Shown here: piece after piece, positions 25,216 to 33,159 of the stretch
Numbering within the stretch: the first letter of the stretch is position 1
Layout of the letters: each line of letters starts with the position of its first letter
Source of the DNA: an uncultured Flavobacteriales bacterium
Lineage (GTDB): Bacteria > Bacteroidota > Bacteroidia > Flavobacteriales_D > Parvicellaceae
NCBI GenBank assembly: GCA_913030835.1
Contig: CAJWDP010000030.1
Coordinates: 1-38,793, forward strand
DNA: 38,793 nucleotides
Direction of reading: 5' to 3'
The notes under the pieces: model-generated
Told to the model about the DNA's origin: nothing
Seen by the model: only the letters and a program-made list of their open reading frames with translations
The model's database searches: none
Program-made: the position numbers and the translations under genes

Positions 25216-25965
25216 CTAATTTTCGCTTGGATTTTTGCCAAAATGTTCTTTAAAACTCTGAGAAAAATACGACAATGTTGAGAAGCCTGTTTTCGTTGCG
25301 ATTTCAGATAAGGTTCCATAATTAACTCCTATCATATCTTTTGCTTTTTTCAACCGAAACTCTTTAATAAATTGATTCGGAGACAAGCCGGTCAGCTTCT
25401 TTAACCTCCTGCTGAACGTAGAAAGGCTCATGTTCAGTTGAGCCGCTAAATCCTCGGTTGATAGGCTCGTATTTTCCAATTGCTCTTCTAGTGATAGGTT
25501 TAGTTTTTTTAGGAAGACAGTGTCTTGCGAATGCTCTTCCACTGACGATGGATCTTGCAGTTTTTGTTGCGCATATCTCTCTTTTGTAAGCAACAGGTTT
25601 CTAACCTTTAAATTGAGTTCCCTGAACTCGAATGGTTTTGTAATGTAACCGTCAGCACCGAGCTCCATCCCATGTAATTTTGATTCCAGCTCAACTTTCG
25701 CTGTAAGAAAAATAAACGGGACGAGTCTTGTCTTTGGGTTTGCGCGTATTCCTTTGAGAAACTCATAACCGTCAACTTCTGGCATCATTACATCCGATAT
25801 GATCAAGTCTGGTGTTTTTTCGCAAACCTTTTCCAACCCGACTTTACCATTTTCGGCACTTCTAACAGAAAACCCGGTAATTTCCATCAAATCCACAAGG
25901 GAAGTGCGAATTGCCAATTCATCTTCCACTATTAGGATATCGTAGCTTTCAATGTTCTCCAACAT
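25216..25965 (-). CDS. Response regulator with AraC-type DNA-binding domain
   Basis: This 249-residue protein has a receiver (about 8-125; EDE 14-16, Asp58 in IISDVMMP, Lys in ITKPF) and an AraC/XylS-type double helix-turn-helix (about 155-249; SLSTEDLAAQLNMSLSTFSRRLKKLTG and IATKTGFSTLSYFSQSFKEHFG). It is the first gene of the minus-strand run that includes H-NOX and three kinases, with 165 bases to the H-NOX start. It is probably one transcriptional output of the cluster and may also regulate it. The upstream region holds a predicted -7 box at 26037-26044. Confidence 0.93.
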   Translation of the reverse strand: MLENIESYDILIVEDELAIRTSLVDLMEITGFSVRSAENGKVGLEKVCEKTPDLIISDVMMPEVDGYEFLKGIRANPKTRLVPFIFLTAKVELESKLHGMELGADGYITKPFEFRELNLKVRNLLLTKERYAQQKLQDPSSVEEHSQDTVFLKKLNLSLEEQLENTSLSTEDLAAQLNMSLSTFSRRLKKLTGLSPNQFIKEFRLKKAKDMIGVNYGTLSEIATKTGFSTLSYFSQSFKEHFGKNPSEN

Positions 25966-26036
25966 AGATTTTACAGTTTTTAACTATTAGCTATTCTGCA
26001 CTTTTCGATGGGAAGACAACGCATTGTCGGTCTTTC

Positions 26037-26044
26037 CAAAAATA
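26037..26044 (-). promoter_or_regulatory. Predicted -7 box for the AraC-type response regulator
   Basis: On the minus strand this reads TATTTTTG, an exact TAnnTTTG match about 72 bases before the start codon at 25965. No convincing -33 TTG at the usual spacing. It may drive the whole H-NOX operon. Confidence 0.4.
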
Positions 26045-26254
26045 CAAATTTCTTCTAAAGAAACGGGTTGTTCATAAGCATCATGCCAATTAAGTTGTGT
26101 TGGTTTAGAATATGAGCAGGTGGTTTTGAATGTCCAGATAATTAATGTCTAAAAATAATCTGTCGCACAGAACATATAAAAAACCGGGTTGAGATGACCA
26201 TTCAGTTCGAGTAGTTGTGTATTGTTTACAATGAACGATTCGTCATAATTTAGT

Positions 26255-26262
26255 TACTTTTG
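26255..26262 (+). promoter_or_regulatory. Predicted -7 box for the CotH lipoprotein gene
   Basis: TACTTTTG matches TAnnTTTG and lies 16 bases before the ATG at 26279. A transcript start near 26269 would fall next to the in-frame TTG at 26270, which favours the ATG as the true start. No good -33 element. Confidence 0.45.
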
Positions 26263-26278
26263 GCGAGTTTTGGAACGC

Positions 26279-29251
26279 ATGAAACAACTACAGATTTACT
26301 ATTTGATGTTTTGCCTGGTCCTTTCGGGCTGCTCGCCTTCCAGCAATCAGGACACAATCCAGGCTCCTGAAATTTATGCCTGTGACGCTGAGCAGGTTAG
26401 CTTATCCATGACCGGAAAGGTATTTCTAGGGGGAGGAAATACGTTCTCAAGGGGAGACCTGCAAACCAATGAAGCTGCTCGGTCAGGACAGCATTCATGC
26501 AAACTATACAAGGGTAATGATATCGGAATGTCCTGCAGGTTGCAAGACCTCATTCCCGGAGAGTACGTCGAGGTTTCGATCTGGATGTTCGGTGATGAAG
26601 GCCTTGGTAGTATTGTTTTGTCTCACGGTTCAGACTATTACAAAAGGATATTCGTTCCCGTTGTTGTTGATTCCTCTGGCTGGCAAAAGCTAAGCTATAA
26701 TTTGGCGGTTATGGAGCCCATTGATGAGCTCGTTGTTTATGGTTATAATGCGGACACCACTCCGGTTTATTTCGACGATCTGCTTGTAAAACGTCTTCCC
26801 GAACGACCAACTTATTACCCCGCCGATTCGGCCATTAATATTTCGGTTCCTAAAGCCACCTTGTCGCAGCTTGATTCTTTTCGGATGGTTGCTTTACGAA
26901 ACGGAGTAATTGACAACTCTCTTAAAACCTACTTTGACGCAGCGATCTTTCAAGGTGAGGACTCCATTCCCATTAAGCTTCGAATAAAAGGAGACTGGAC
27001 GGACCATCTGGAGGGAGATAAGTGGTCATTCCGAATCAAGGTCCGAAAGGGATATTCCTTCAACGGTCTAAAATCATTCTCGATTCAAAGTCCTCATACG
27101 AGGTCTTATCTAGAAGAATATGTTGCTCATAAACTATTCGAACGCGAGGATGTCCTCACAACCAGATACGACTTTTTACCGGTCAAATTGAATGGAAAGA
27201 ACCTTGGACTCTATGCCATCGAAGAGCATTTCGACAAGCAGTTGGTTGAGAGTAAAAACAGACGGGAAGGTCCCATTATAAAGCTGGATGAAGACGGGCA
27301 TTGGGAAAAAGTTCGTTTTGACCTAAACAACGAAAACAAAGTTACGATTCCGGTTTATCGTGCGGCTGCTATTTTGCCTTTCAAACAAAAGCGAACGTCT
27401 TCGTCCAAACAGCTTCTTGGCCAATTTATGATCGCTCAGAATCTGTTGGGTCAATATAAAAACCTCAGTGAAAATCCGGAGGATCTGATTGACATGAATT
27501 TAATGGCAAAGTATTACGCGCTTATGGATATTTGTGGCATCCATCATTCCATTCATTGGCACAATCATCGATTCTACTACAACCCTATTACCGCTCGTCT
27601 TGAACCCATTGCTTTCGATTGTCATGCTGAACCGCTACCCAATGTTGTTCGCCTTCCTATTTGTGGTTTCAAACACGTTCACGGCTGGAAAAATCCGTCT
27701 TATGAAAACCTGCTGTTTTATCATGTTGCGAACAACCCCGGTTTCCAAAAGTTATATGCGTTCCATCTAAAAAGGTTCTCATCGCCGGATTATCTGGCTT
27801 CATTTTTCGATGAGATTCATAGCGACCTGGTGGATCGTGAAACGCTTATCGGAAATGAATTTGGCGGATACCAAATAGACAGGTTAAAATATGTGAGCAA
27901 TGCTGAGAAAATTAGGCAAGGGCTGCCTGCTTATGAACAAGCTTGCAGAGAAGGCTCCATTGGGTTTGTTGCTGCTGAACCATTCTATTCTTCAGACCTG
28001 CCGGATTCAACTTATTTCAGCCAAACCGGACTAAAAGCCTACCTGTCTTCCTTTGCCGACTCTACTTCAGTAGTCGAGGTTGTCAACTTCAGCTTGTCTG
28101 AAATTGAGATAGAAGGATATTCCTTAGTTTCTGAATCCGACTCTATAATCAAACTGTCCTCTCCTACCCTGCTAAGCAGCTACTCAGGCAATAACGAGTC
28201 TTATAGTTTGTCATTACCCGGTCATGTTGCGTCTCTTTGGTTTCGACCAAAAAATGGACAGCTTGTCAGCTCCAAAAAGAAAGTGCTCCAGTGGCCAAGG
28301 CCAAATTCGAAAAACCCAAGGAAAGAGCTTGAAAGAACAATTTTAAAAGACTCAAAGTATTGGACGATTGAAGACTCCATTATCACCTTTAAAAAAAATA
28401 TGTACTTAAATATTGTGCTGTTTATTCCCGCAGGGTATCATGTCGAAATTCCTCCTGGTGCCCGAATACTATTGGGGCCCGGCGGGGGGATCCTCAGCTA
28501 TTCACCAGTTAATGCTAACGGAATTCAGCAATCTCCAATTACAATCAATGCTCAGAACAATAATAATCATGGCTTCCAGGTCCTTTCTCCAGCTGGTAAA
28601 TCCACACTTAACTGGGTTGAGTTTACCGGAATGAATACCCTCAACTATAAAAGCTGGTCATTAACCGGTGGGGTTACATTTTACGATGCCCAAGTAGATT
28701 TAAACCAATGTTCTTTTTTGGGTGGTGTTTCAGAAGATGCGCTGAACCTAGTCCGATGCTTGTTCAACCTTTCCAATTTAACCGTTGTCAATTGCGCTTT
28801 TGACGGATTTGATGCGGATTTCTGCAACGGTGTGGTATCCAATTCTCGGCTCTCAGGAACAGGAAATGACGGGTTAGATTTTTCAGGGTCGAATATCCTT
28901 GTTGTGAATTGTTCACTTAGTGAAATTGGTGATAAAGGTATTAGCGGCGGAGAGGCCTCTGAAGTACATGTTGATTCCTGTTCAATTGAAAACGCAGAGA
29001 TGGGTATCGTTTCTAAAGATCAATCCAAGCTTGAAATTTTTAATACGGAATTAAAAAATTGTAAAGTGGGATTAGCTGCATATCAAAAGAAAGACGAATA
29101 TGGTCCTGCTATCGTTCAATCGCAACAAGTCCAGATTTCTGAAACCAAAAAAGATTTTCTTTTGGGCATAGGATCAAACATTTCGATTAATGACTCAGTT
29201 TATATTGGTAAAAAACAAATTGACGTTGATTCACTCTATTTTGACCAATGA
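26279..29251 (+). CDS. CotH-kinase-domain lipoprotein with C-terminal beta-helix
   Basis: This is a large lipoprotein (990 residues) with lipobox LSGC (Cys18). About 25-175 form a beta-sandwich resembling carbohydrate-binding domains (GQHSCKLYKGND, WMFGDEGLGSIVLSHG, VYFDDLLV). About 185-540 are a CotH-like atypical kinase domain: KLRIKGDWTDHL, WSFRIKVRKGYSFNGLKSF, YGLYAIEEHFDK-like (LGLYAIEEHFDKQL), IIKLDEDG and the active-site segment PIAFDCHAEPL. About 540-700 are a linker with a lamin-tail-like stretch, and about 700-970 a right-handed parallel beta-helix (repeating short strands, NCSLSEIGDKGISGGEASEVHVDSC region). CotH kinases phosphorylate spore-coat or surface proteins in other bacteria; the substrate here is unknown. 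The ATG is favoured over the TTG at 26270. Confidence 0.85.
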   Translation: MKQLQIYYLMFCLVLSGCSPSSNQDTIQAPEIYACDAEQVSLSMTGKVFLGGGNTFSRGDLQTNEAARSGQHSCKLYKGNDIGMSCRLQDLIPGEYVEVSIWMFGDEGLGSIVLSHGSDYYKRIFVPVVVDSSGWQKLSYNLAVMEPIDELVVYGYNADTTPVYFDDLLVKRLPERPTYYPADSAINISVPKATLSQLDSFRMVALRNGVIDNSLKTYFDAAIFQGEDSIPIKLRIKGDWTDHLEGDKWSFRIKVRKGYSFNGLKSFSIQSPHTRSYLEEYVAHKLFEREDVLTTRYDFLPVKLNGKNLGLYAIEEHFDKQLVESKNRREGPIIKLDEDGHWEKVRFDLNNENKVTIPVYRAAAILPFKQKRTSSSKQLLGQFMIAQNLLGQYKNLSENPEDLIDMNLMAKYYALMDICGIHHSIHWHNHRFYYNPITARLEPIAFDCHAEPLPNVVRLPICGFKHVHGWKNPSYENLLFYHVANNPGFQKLYAFHLKRFSSPDYLASFFDEIHSDLVDRETLIGNEFGGYQIDRLKYVSNAEKIRQGLPAYEQACREGSIGFVAAEPFYSSDLPDSTYFSQTGLKAYLSSFADSTSVVEVVNFSLSEIEIEGYSLVSESDSIIKLSSPTLLSSYSGNNESYSLSLPGHVASLWFRPKNGQLVSSKKKVLQWPRPNSKNPRKELERTILKDSKYWTIEDSIITFKKNMYLNIVLFIPAGYHVEIPPGARILLGPGGGILSYSPVNANGIQQSPITINAQNNNNHGFQVLSPAGKSTLNWVEFTGMNTLNYKSWSLTGGVTFYDAQVDLNQCSFLGGVSEDALNLVRCLFNLSNLTVVNCAFDGFDADFCNGVVSNSRLSGTGNDGLDFSGSNILVVNCSLSEIGDKGISGGEASEVHVDSCSIENAEMGIVSKDQSKLEIFNTELKNCKVGLAAYQKKDEYGPAIVQSQQVQISETKKDFLLGIGSNISINDSVYIGKKQIDVDSLYFDQ

Positions 29252-29466
29252 ACAATCAGTCAAACTGAAAAATGAATGGAATTGCTTCAAAATTAATCCG
29301 CACCTTCACAGAAAACACCTAAGTTTCTGTATTTCAATGTTTTAAGTTGTTTTTTGGCGCGGCACTCATATTTGAACGCTAGGAGGACAACCAAGTTTTT
29401 TGGTGTTATTACTCCAAAAAAGCCTTTAAACCCGCTTAAATCGTATTAAAATGCGAATTTGTAGAG
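29252..29466. other. Intergenic region between convergent genes with an AT hairpin
   Basis: The 215 bases separate the CotH gene (plus) from the methyltransferase (minus). TTTTTTGG (29396-29403) and CCAAAAAA (29414-29421) form an eight-pair stem with a 10-base loop and T or A runs on both sides, so it could act as a weak bidirectional terminator. The stem is AT-rich, hence the low confidence. Confidence 0.3.
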
Positions 29467-30351
29467 TCAAGAGGAGGTTTTCTTTGCCAAAACATAAATT
29501 TGGCTCGAGTAGGTGTTTGATTTTCGATTTGCTTTTAGGTTGGATCGCCATCCATTGAAAAATGCATTGATCAGATTGCCTCCTTTGTATTTTTCAGACA
29601 ACATACTAACATAGAAAGAATCGTATTTCATAGGAATTATTTGTTCCACAACCAAATCGTGCGCAATTGCCAGCCTTTTCAAGTCAGCAGGTCGAAAATG
29701 ATACAGGTGAATTGGAAGGTCATAAGCAGCCCAGTATTTGCCATACTTTTGGGCATCATAAGAAGAGCAATTTGGCACCGCAATGATAAGTCTGCCATTG
29801 TTGGTTAGGGACGAACATATTTTTTCAAAGTCCCTTTTTAAATGATAGACGTGTTCCAACACGTGCCACATGGTAATGACGGAAAGGCTCTCCTTTCTTA
29901 CTTCATGCAGCCGATCTATATTATCTACTTTCACCCCTTTTTCAGCGCAAATACTTCTTGCTCCTTGGTCCGGTTCCAGCCCGGAACATTGCCATCCTTT
30001 TTCCTGACAATATTTCAAAAAATCACCCGTACCACAGCCTATGTCCATCAAGACTTTTTCAGCACCAAAAGACGCAATCAGTTTCTCCTTCTTTTTAATT
30101 GCCCTGTTCCGCACAACATGATAAACTTTATTCATAATTCCCTTTTTGGAATCTGAATGAGAAATATAATCTTCCGACTCGTAGTACTCCCCTATACGAT
30201 CTTCAGCTGGAACAGGTGAGGTATAACGAAAATTGCAATCTTCACATTCGCGGATTACAAACTCCTCCTTCGAGGTAGAATAATCCATTGATTCCAAAAA
30301 GATCTTGGATTTCTTGCTGTCACAAATTGGGCACTCTTTTCTGTTTACCAT
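29467..30351 (-). CDS. Class I SAM-dependent methyltransferase with N-terminal zinc ribbon
   Basis: The protein has 294 residues from the ATG at 30351; a TTG at 30375 is part of a parS palindrome and is not used. An N-terminal four-Cys knuckle pair (Cys7, Cys10, Cys36, Cys39; ECPIC and RECEDC) precedes a class I methyltransferase domain: glycine-rich SAM motif MDIGCGTGDF (about 94-103), GLEPD, and ITMWHVLEHVYHLKRDF, a family marker. Homologues often modify glycans or small molecules and many lie in polysaccharide loci; the substrate here is unknown. It is the last gene of the mnmG operon, starting 32 bases after the mnmG stop. Confidence 0.88.
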   Translation of the reverse strand: MVNRKECPICDSKKSKIFLESMDYSTSKEEFVIRECEDCNFRYTSPVPAEDRIGEYYESEDYISHSDSKKGIMNKVYHVVRNRAIKKKEKLIASFGAEKVLMDIGCGTGDFLKYCQEKGWQCSGLEPDQGARSICAEKGVKVDNIDRLHEVRKESLSVITMWHVLEHVYHLKRDFEKICSSLTNNGRLIIAVPNCSSYDAQKYGKYWAAYDLPIHLYHFRPADLKRLAIAHDLVVEQIIPMKYDSFYVSMLSEKYKGGNLINAFFNGWRSNLKANRKSNTYSSQIYVLAKKTSS

Positions 30352-30358
30352 ATTCCTA

Positions 30359-30374
30359 AGTTCCACGTGAAACA
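30359..30374. promoter_or_regulatory. Degenerate ParB parS site
   Basis: AGTTCCACGTGAAACA matches the parS consensus TGTTTCACGTGAAACA at 14 of 16 positions, with the CACGTG core and right arm intact. It sits in the short gap between mnmG and the methyltransferase. A perfect copy lies 1.9 kb away at 32260-32275. Paired parS sites around mnmG are known near bacterial origins. Confidence 0.65.
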
Positions 30375-30383
30375 AACCCGGGA

Positions 30384-32258
30384 TTACCGGCCTAAATACA
30401 CCATTAAAATTGAGATGTCTGACGGCTTAATTCCGCTTATTCTTGACGCCTGGCCCAATGTTGTGGGCATAACAGCGCTTAACTTTTCTTTGCTTTCCGA
30501 AGATAGGCCTGCGAATTTACTGTAGTCTATATCTAAAGGGATCACCACCCGCTCTAGCCTAACCAGCTTTTCCACTTGTTCTTCTTGTTTGTTGATATAA
30601 CCTGAATATTTCATTTCGACTTCCGCCTGCTCTAAAATTGCTTCAACATCTCCATCCAGTCGTTGGATTTTTTCTGACAACAACATCGAGGATCCTGCAA
30701 TTTCCCTAAGCGTAATATGGGGTCTTTTGATTACGCTTTCCAGCTTCACTTTTTGAGAAAGCTGTGACGAACCTTTGCCAATAAGCAATTCATTAATCTC
30801 GTTTGGGTCGACACTTGTTTTTTTGAAAAAATCAATAACCTCTTGTGTGCCTTTCACTTTCTGATCTACCAATTTCATTCTCTCATCAGATGCTAGGCCA
30901 ATGGAGTGGGCGATAGGCGTTAACCGTAAATCAGCATTATCCTGGCGTAGCAACATTCTGTATTCCGCCCTGGAAGTAAACATGCGATAGGGTTCTTTTG
31001 TGCCTTTCGTTATTAGATCATCTATCAACACCCCAATGTATGCTTCGTCCCGAGTTAGAATGAATGGTTCTTTGCCCTGAACATCCAAGGCAGCGTTAAT
31101 ACCGGCAATTAGGCCCTGACATGCTGCCTCCTCGTAACCGGTGGTTCCATTGATCTGACCCGCCAGGTAAAGGCCCTGAATCAACTTGGTTTCCAATGTG
31201 TGCTTTAGTTGAGTAGGGGGGAAGTAGTCGTATTCTATTGCGTATCCCGGACGAAACATTTTAACGTTTTCAAATCCGTCAATACTTCTCAATCCTTTTA
31301 GTTGAATCTCTTCAGGAAGTGAAGTGCTAAACCCATTAACATATATTTCTACTGTATTCCAGCCTTCTGGTTCTACAAAAATCTGATGCCGGTCTCTTTC
31401 TGCAAATCGATTGAGCTTGTCCTCTATACTTGGACAATATCGTGGTCCGACAGACTTTATCGAACCATTGAACATAGGGGACTTATCAAATCCTGAGCGA
31501 AGTATGTCGTGAACCTCTTGATTCGTATAGGTCATGTGGCAGGGAAGCTGTTCCTTCAAGCACTCAGTTTCATTAGAATAGGAAAACTTACCCGGAGTAT
31601 CATCACCCGGCTGAACGGTCATTCTAGAATAATCTAAGGAACGGCCATCAACACGTGGGGGAGTGCCGGTTTTCATTCTCCCGGATTCAAAACCAAGACT
31701 TACAAGTTCTTCCGTTATTCCTTTGGCCGCAGGATCACCTGCTCTTCCGCCCCCAAAGTTCTTTAGCCCTAGGTGTATGATTCCATTCAAAAATGTTCCG
31801 GAATTAAGGATGACCTTTTTGCCTTTGATCTCTATCCCCATTCCAGTCTTTACTCCAACTACTTTTTCCCCTTCCATCAGCAAACCAGTAACCATGTCTT
31901 GCCAGAAATCTAGACCATTTGTGCTCTCAAGCACAAGTCTCCATTCTTCTGCAAACCTCATCCGATCATTCTGACTGCGCGGAGACCACATTGCGGGCCC
32001 TTTGGATCGATTCAAAAGCTTATACTGAATTGCGCTTTTGTCCGCGACAATGCCCGTGTACCCTCCAAGAGCATCGATCTCTTTTACGATCTGTCCTTTA
32101 GCAATTCCACCTATTGCGGGATTGCACGACATCGTGCCAATCGTGCTCATATTCATCGTAATGAGTAGGGTAGTGCAGCCTAACTTTGCTGATGCCGCTG
32201 CCGCTTCATTGCCGGCATGACCACCTCCAACCACTATTACATCGTATTCCTGAAGCAT
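30384..32258 (-). CDS. mnmG: tRNA uridine-5-carboxymethylaminomethyl modification enzyme MnmG
   Basis: MnmG (GidA) works with MnmE to put the carboxymethylaminomethyl group on U34 of several tRNAs, using FAD, NADH and methylene-tetrahydrofolate. The protein has 624 residues from the ATG at 32258. It shows the FAD-binding [17 protein letters not shown] near the N-terminus, the [22 protein letters not shown] signature segment (cut to its core CNPAIGG), and [16 protein letters not shown]. The C-terminal helical domain ends in the usual [14 protein letters not shown] six codons earlier (32276) would translate a perfect parS site into MFHVKQ and is rejected. It is cotranscribed with ybeY (23-41 bases upstream) and the methyltransferase. 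Confidence 0.97.
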   Translation of the reverse strand: MLQEYDVIVVGGGHAGNEAAAASAKLGCTTLLITMNMSTIGTMSCNPAIGGIAKGQIVKEIDALGGYTGIVADKSAIQYKLLNRSKGPAMWSPRSQNDRMRFAEEWRLVLESTNGLDFWQDMVTGLLMEGEKVVGVKTGMGIEIKGKKVILNSGTFLNGIIHLGLKNFGGGRAGDPAAKGITEELVSLGFESGRMKTGTPPRVDGRSLDYSRMTVQPGDDTPGKFSYSNETECLKEQLPCHMTYTNQEVHDILRSGFDKSPMFNGSIKSVGPRYCPSIEDKLNRFAERDRHQIFVEPEGWNTVEIYVNGFSTSLPEEIQLKGLRSIDGFENVKMFRPGYAIEYDYFPPTQLKHTLETKLIQGLYLAGQINGTTGYEEAACQGLIAGINAALDVQGKEPFILTRDEAYIGVLIDDLITKGTKEPYRMFTSRAEYRMLLRQDNADLRLTPIAHSIGLASDERMKLVDQKVKGTQEVIDFFKKTSVDPNEINELLIGKGSSQLSQKVKLESVIKRPHITLREIAGSSMLLSEKIQRLDGDVEAILEQAEVEMKYSGYINKQEEQVEKLVRLERVVIPLDIDYSKFAGLSSESKEKLSAVMPTTLGQASRISGIKPSDISILMVYLGR

Positions 32259-32259
32259 T

Positions 32260-32275
32260 TGTTTCACGTGAAACA
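32260..32275. promoter_or_regulatory. Perfect ParB parS site
   Basis: TGTTTCACGTGAAACA is a perfect 16-base palindrome and equals the universal chromosomal parS consensus. It overlaps no coding sequence, being between ybeY and mnmG. ParB spreads from such sites and loads SMC. Its presence suggests this part of the chromosome is close to the replication origin. Confidence 0.93.
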
Positions 32276-32299
32276 ACCGTGTAGTTGCCTCTTTTTCAG

Positions 32300-32719
32300 T
32301 TACTTATACATTTTAAGGGCGTGCGACTCACCTTTTCGCATGGCTGCAATCGAAGCCTCATCCTTGTCATCAAAACCCAAGAGGTGAAGCAATCCGTGAG
32401 CCATAACCCTTCTCAATTCCTCCGCGAAATTACAATGAAATTCTTTTGCATTATCCTCAACCCGGTCAACACTAATAAAAATATCCCCATTTATGACCTT
32501 TCCCTGCACGTAATTGAAGGTAATCACATCCGTATAATAGTCGTGATTAAGGTGCTCGATGTTCATTTTTAACAGGTACTCGTCAGAGCAAAAAATAACG
32601 CTCAAATCCCCGCATTTGAACCCGTGATGGGCAATTAATTCAACTAACCAGTCGGAATGTTTTAATTGATCGGAAAGAATGAACTCGGATTGCTCCGAGC
32701 AGAAATCGATGTCGCCCAA
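32300..32719 (-). CDS. ybeY: Endoribonuclease YbeY
   Basis: YbeY is a metal-dependent endonuclease for 16S rRNA 3' maturation and ribosome quality control. The 139-residue protein has the UPF0054 core [11 protein letters not shown] and the metal site [14 protein letters not shown]. His108 and His112 are present and the third ligand position is Asp rather than the His of E. coli, a substitution I believe is usual in this phylum. The length is normal for a Bacteroidota copy. It lies 10 bases after the RsbW-like gene and just before the perfect parS site. Confidence 0.92.
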   Translation of the reverse strand: MGDIDFCSEQSEFILSDQLKHSDWLVELIAHHGFKCGDLSVIFCSDEYLLKMNIEHLNHDYYTDVITFNYVQGKVINGDIFISVDRVEDNAKEFHCNFAEELRRVMAHGLLHLLGFDDKDEASIAAMRKGESHALKMYK

Positions 32720-32729
32720 TGTTCCCTTT

Positions 32730-33155
32730 TTAGTTGGCTATAATTTGAAATTTCAGCTCAACCACTCTCCCTTCTTCATGAAACACTACTTCGTCCGCTA
32801 AGTTTTTCATTAGAAAGACCCCACGACCTGTTGGTTTTTCTATGTTCTTAGGGTCGGTAGGATCCGGTAAATTTTCAAAGTCAAAACCTGAGCCTTCATC
32901 TTTTACCATGAATTCGATGGTGTTTTCTCCACTGTGGTACTCTACCGTAACGTTTTTGTTTGGGTCGCTACTATTGCCATGCATGATGGCATTATTTACA
33001 GCTTCGGTAAGGGCAATTAATAAATTTCCGTATTGGTCTTCGTGAATGGCGTGCTTATCGCAGAGGTCATTGATCAAACGCTCAACAACGATAATGTTCT
33101 CTGATTTGGATTTGAAATCTATTCGTTGGGCAGTTTCCATATCTAATGCGTCCAT
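32730..33155 (-). CDS. RsbW-like ATP-binding regulatory protein
   Basis: This is a 141-residue single-domain GHKL ATPase (HATPase_c_2) like the anti-sigma kinases RsbW and SpoIIAB. It has an N box (LLIALTEAVNNAIMHGN), G1 (KDEGSGFDF) and G2 (GRGVFLMKNLAD). It should bind ATP and either phosphorylate a STAS partner or sequester a regulator. No STAS gene or sigma factor is adjacent; its neighbours are DUF4175 (4 bases upstream) and ybeY (10 bases downstream). The SpoIIE-type phosphatase at 15088-16290 and the STAS-like protein at 9586-9966 are possible partners, but unproven. Confidence 0.87.
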   Translation of the reverse strand: MDALDMETAQRIDFKSKSENIIVVERLINDLCDKHAIHEDQYGNLLIALTEAVNNAIMHGNSSDPNKNVTVEYHSGENTIEFMVKDEGSGFDFENLPDPTDPKNIEKPTGRGVFLMKNLADEVVFHEEGRVVELKFQIIAN

Positions 33156-33159
33156 GGTA

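Larger units (their letters stand above)
25966..26278. other. Divergent intergenic region of 313 bases
   Basis: This lies between the AraC-type regulator (minus) and the CotH lipoprotein (plus). It holds one predicted promoter for each direction (26037-26044 minus, 26255-26262 plus). No small gene or structured RNA was recognised in the rest. Confidence 0.55.

Noticed and set aside
32363-32396. YbeY lacks the third metal-binding His of E. coli
   Set aside because: The Asp-containing form is, to my knowledge, common in Bacteroidota, so not treated as a defect.
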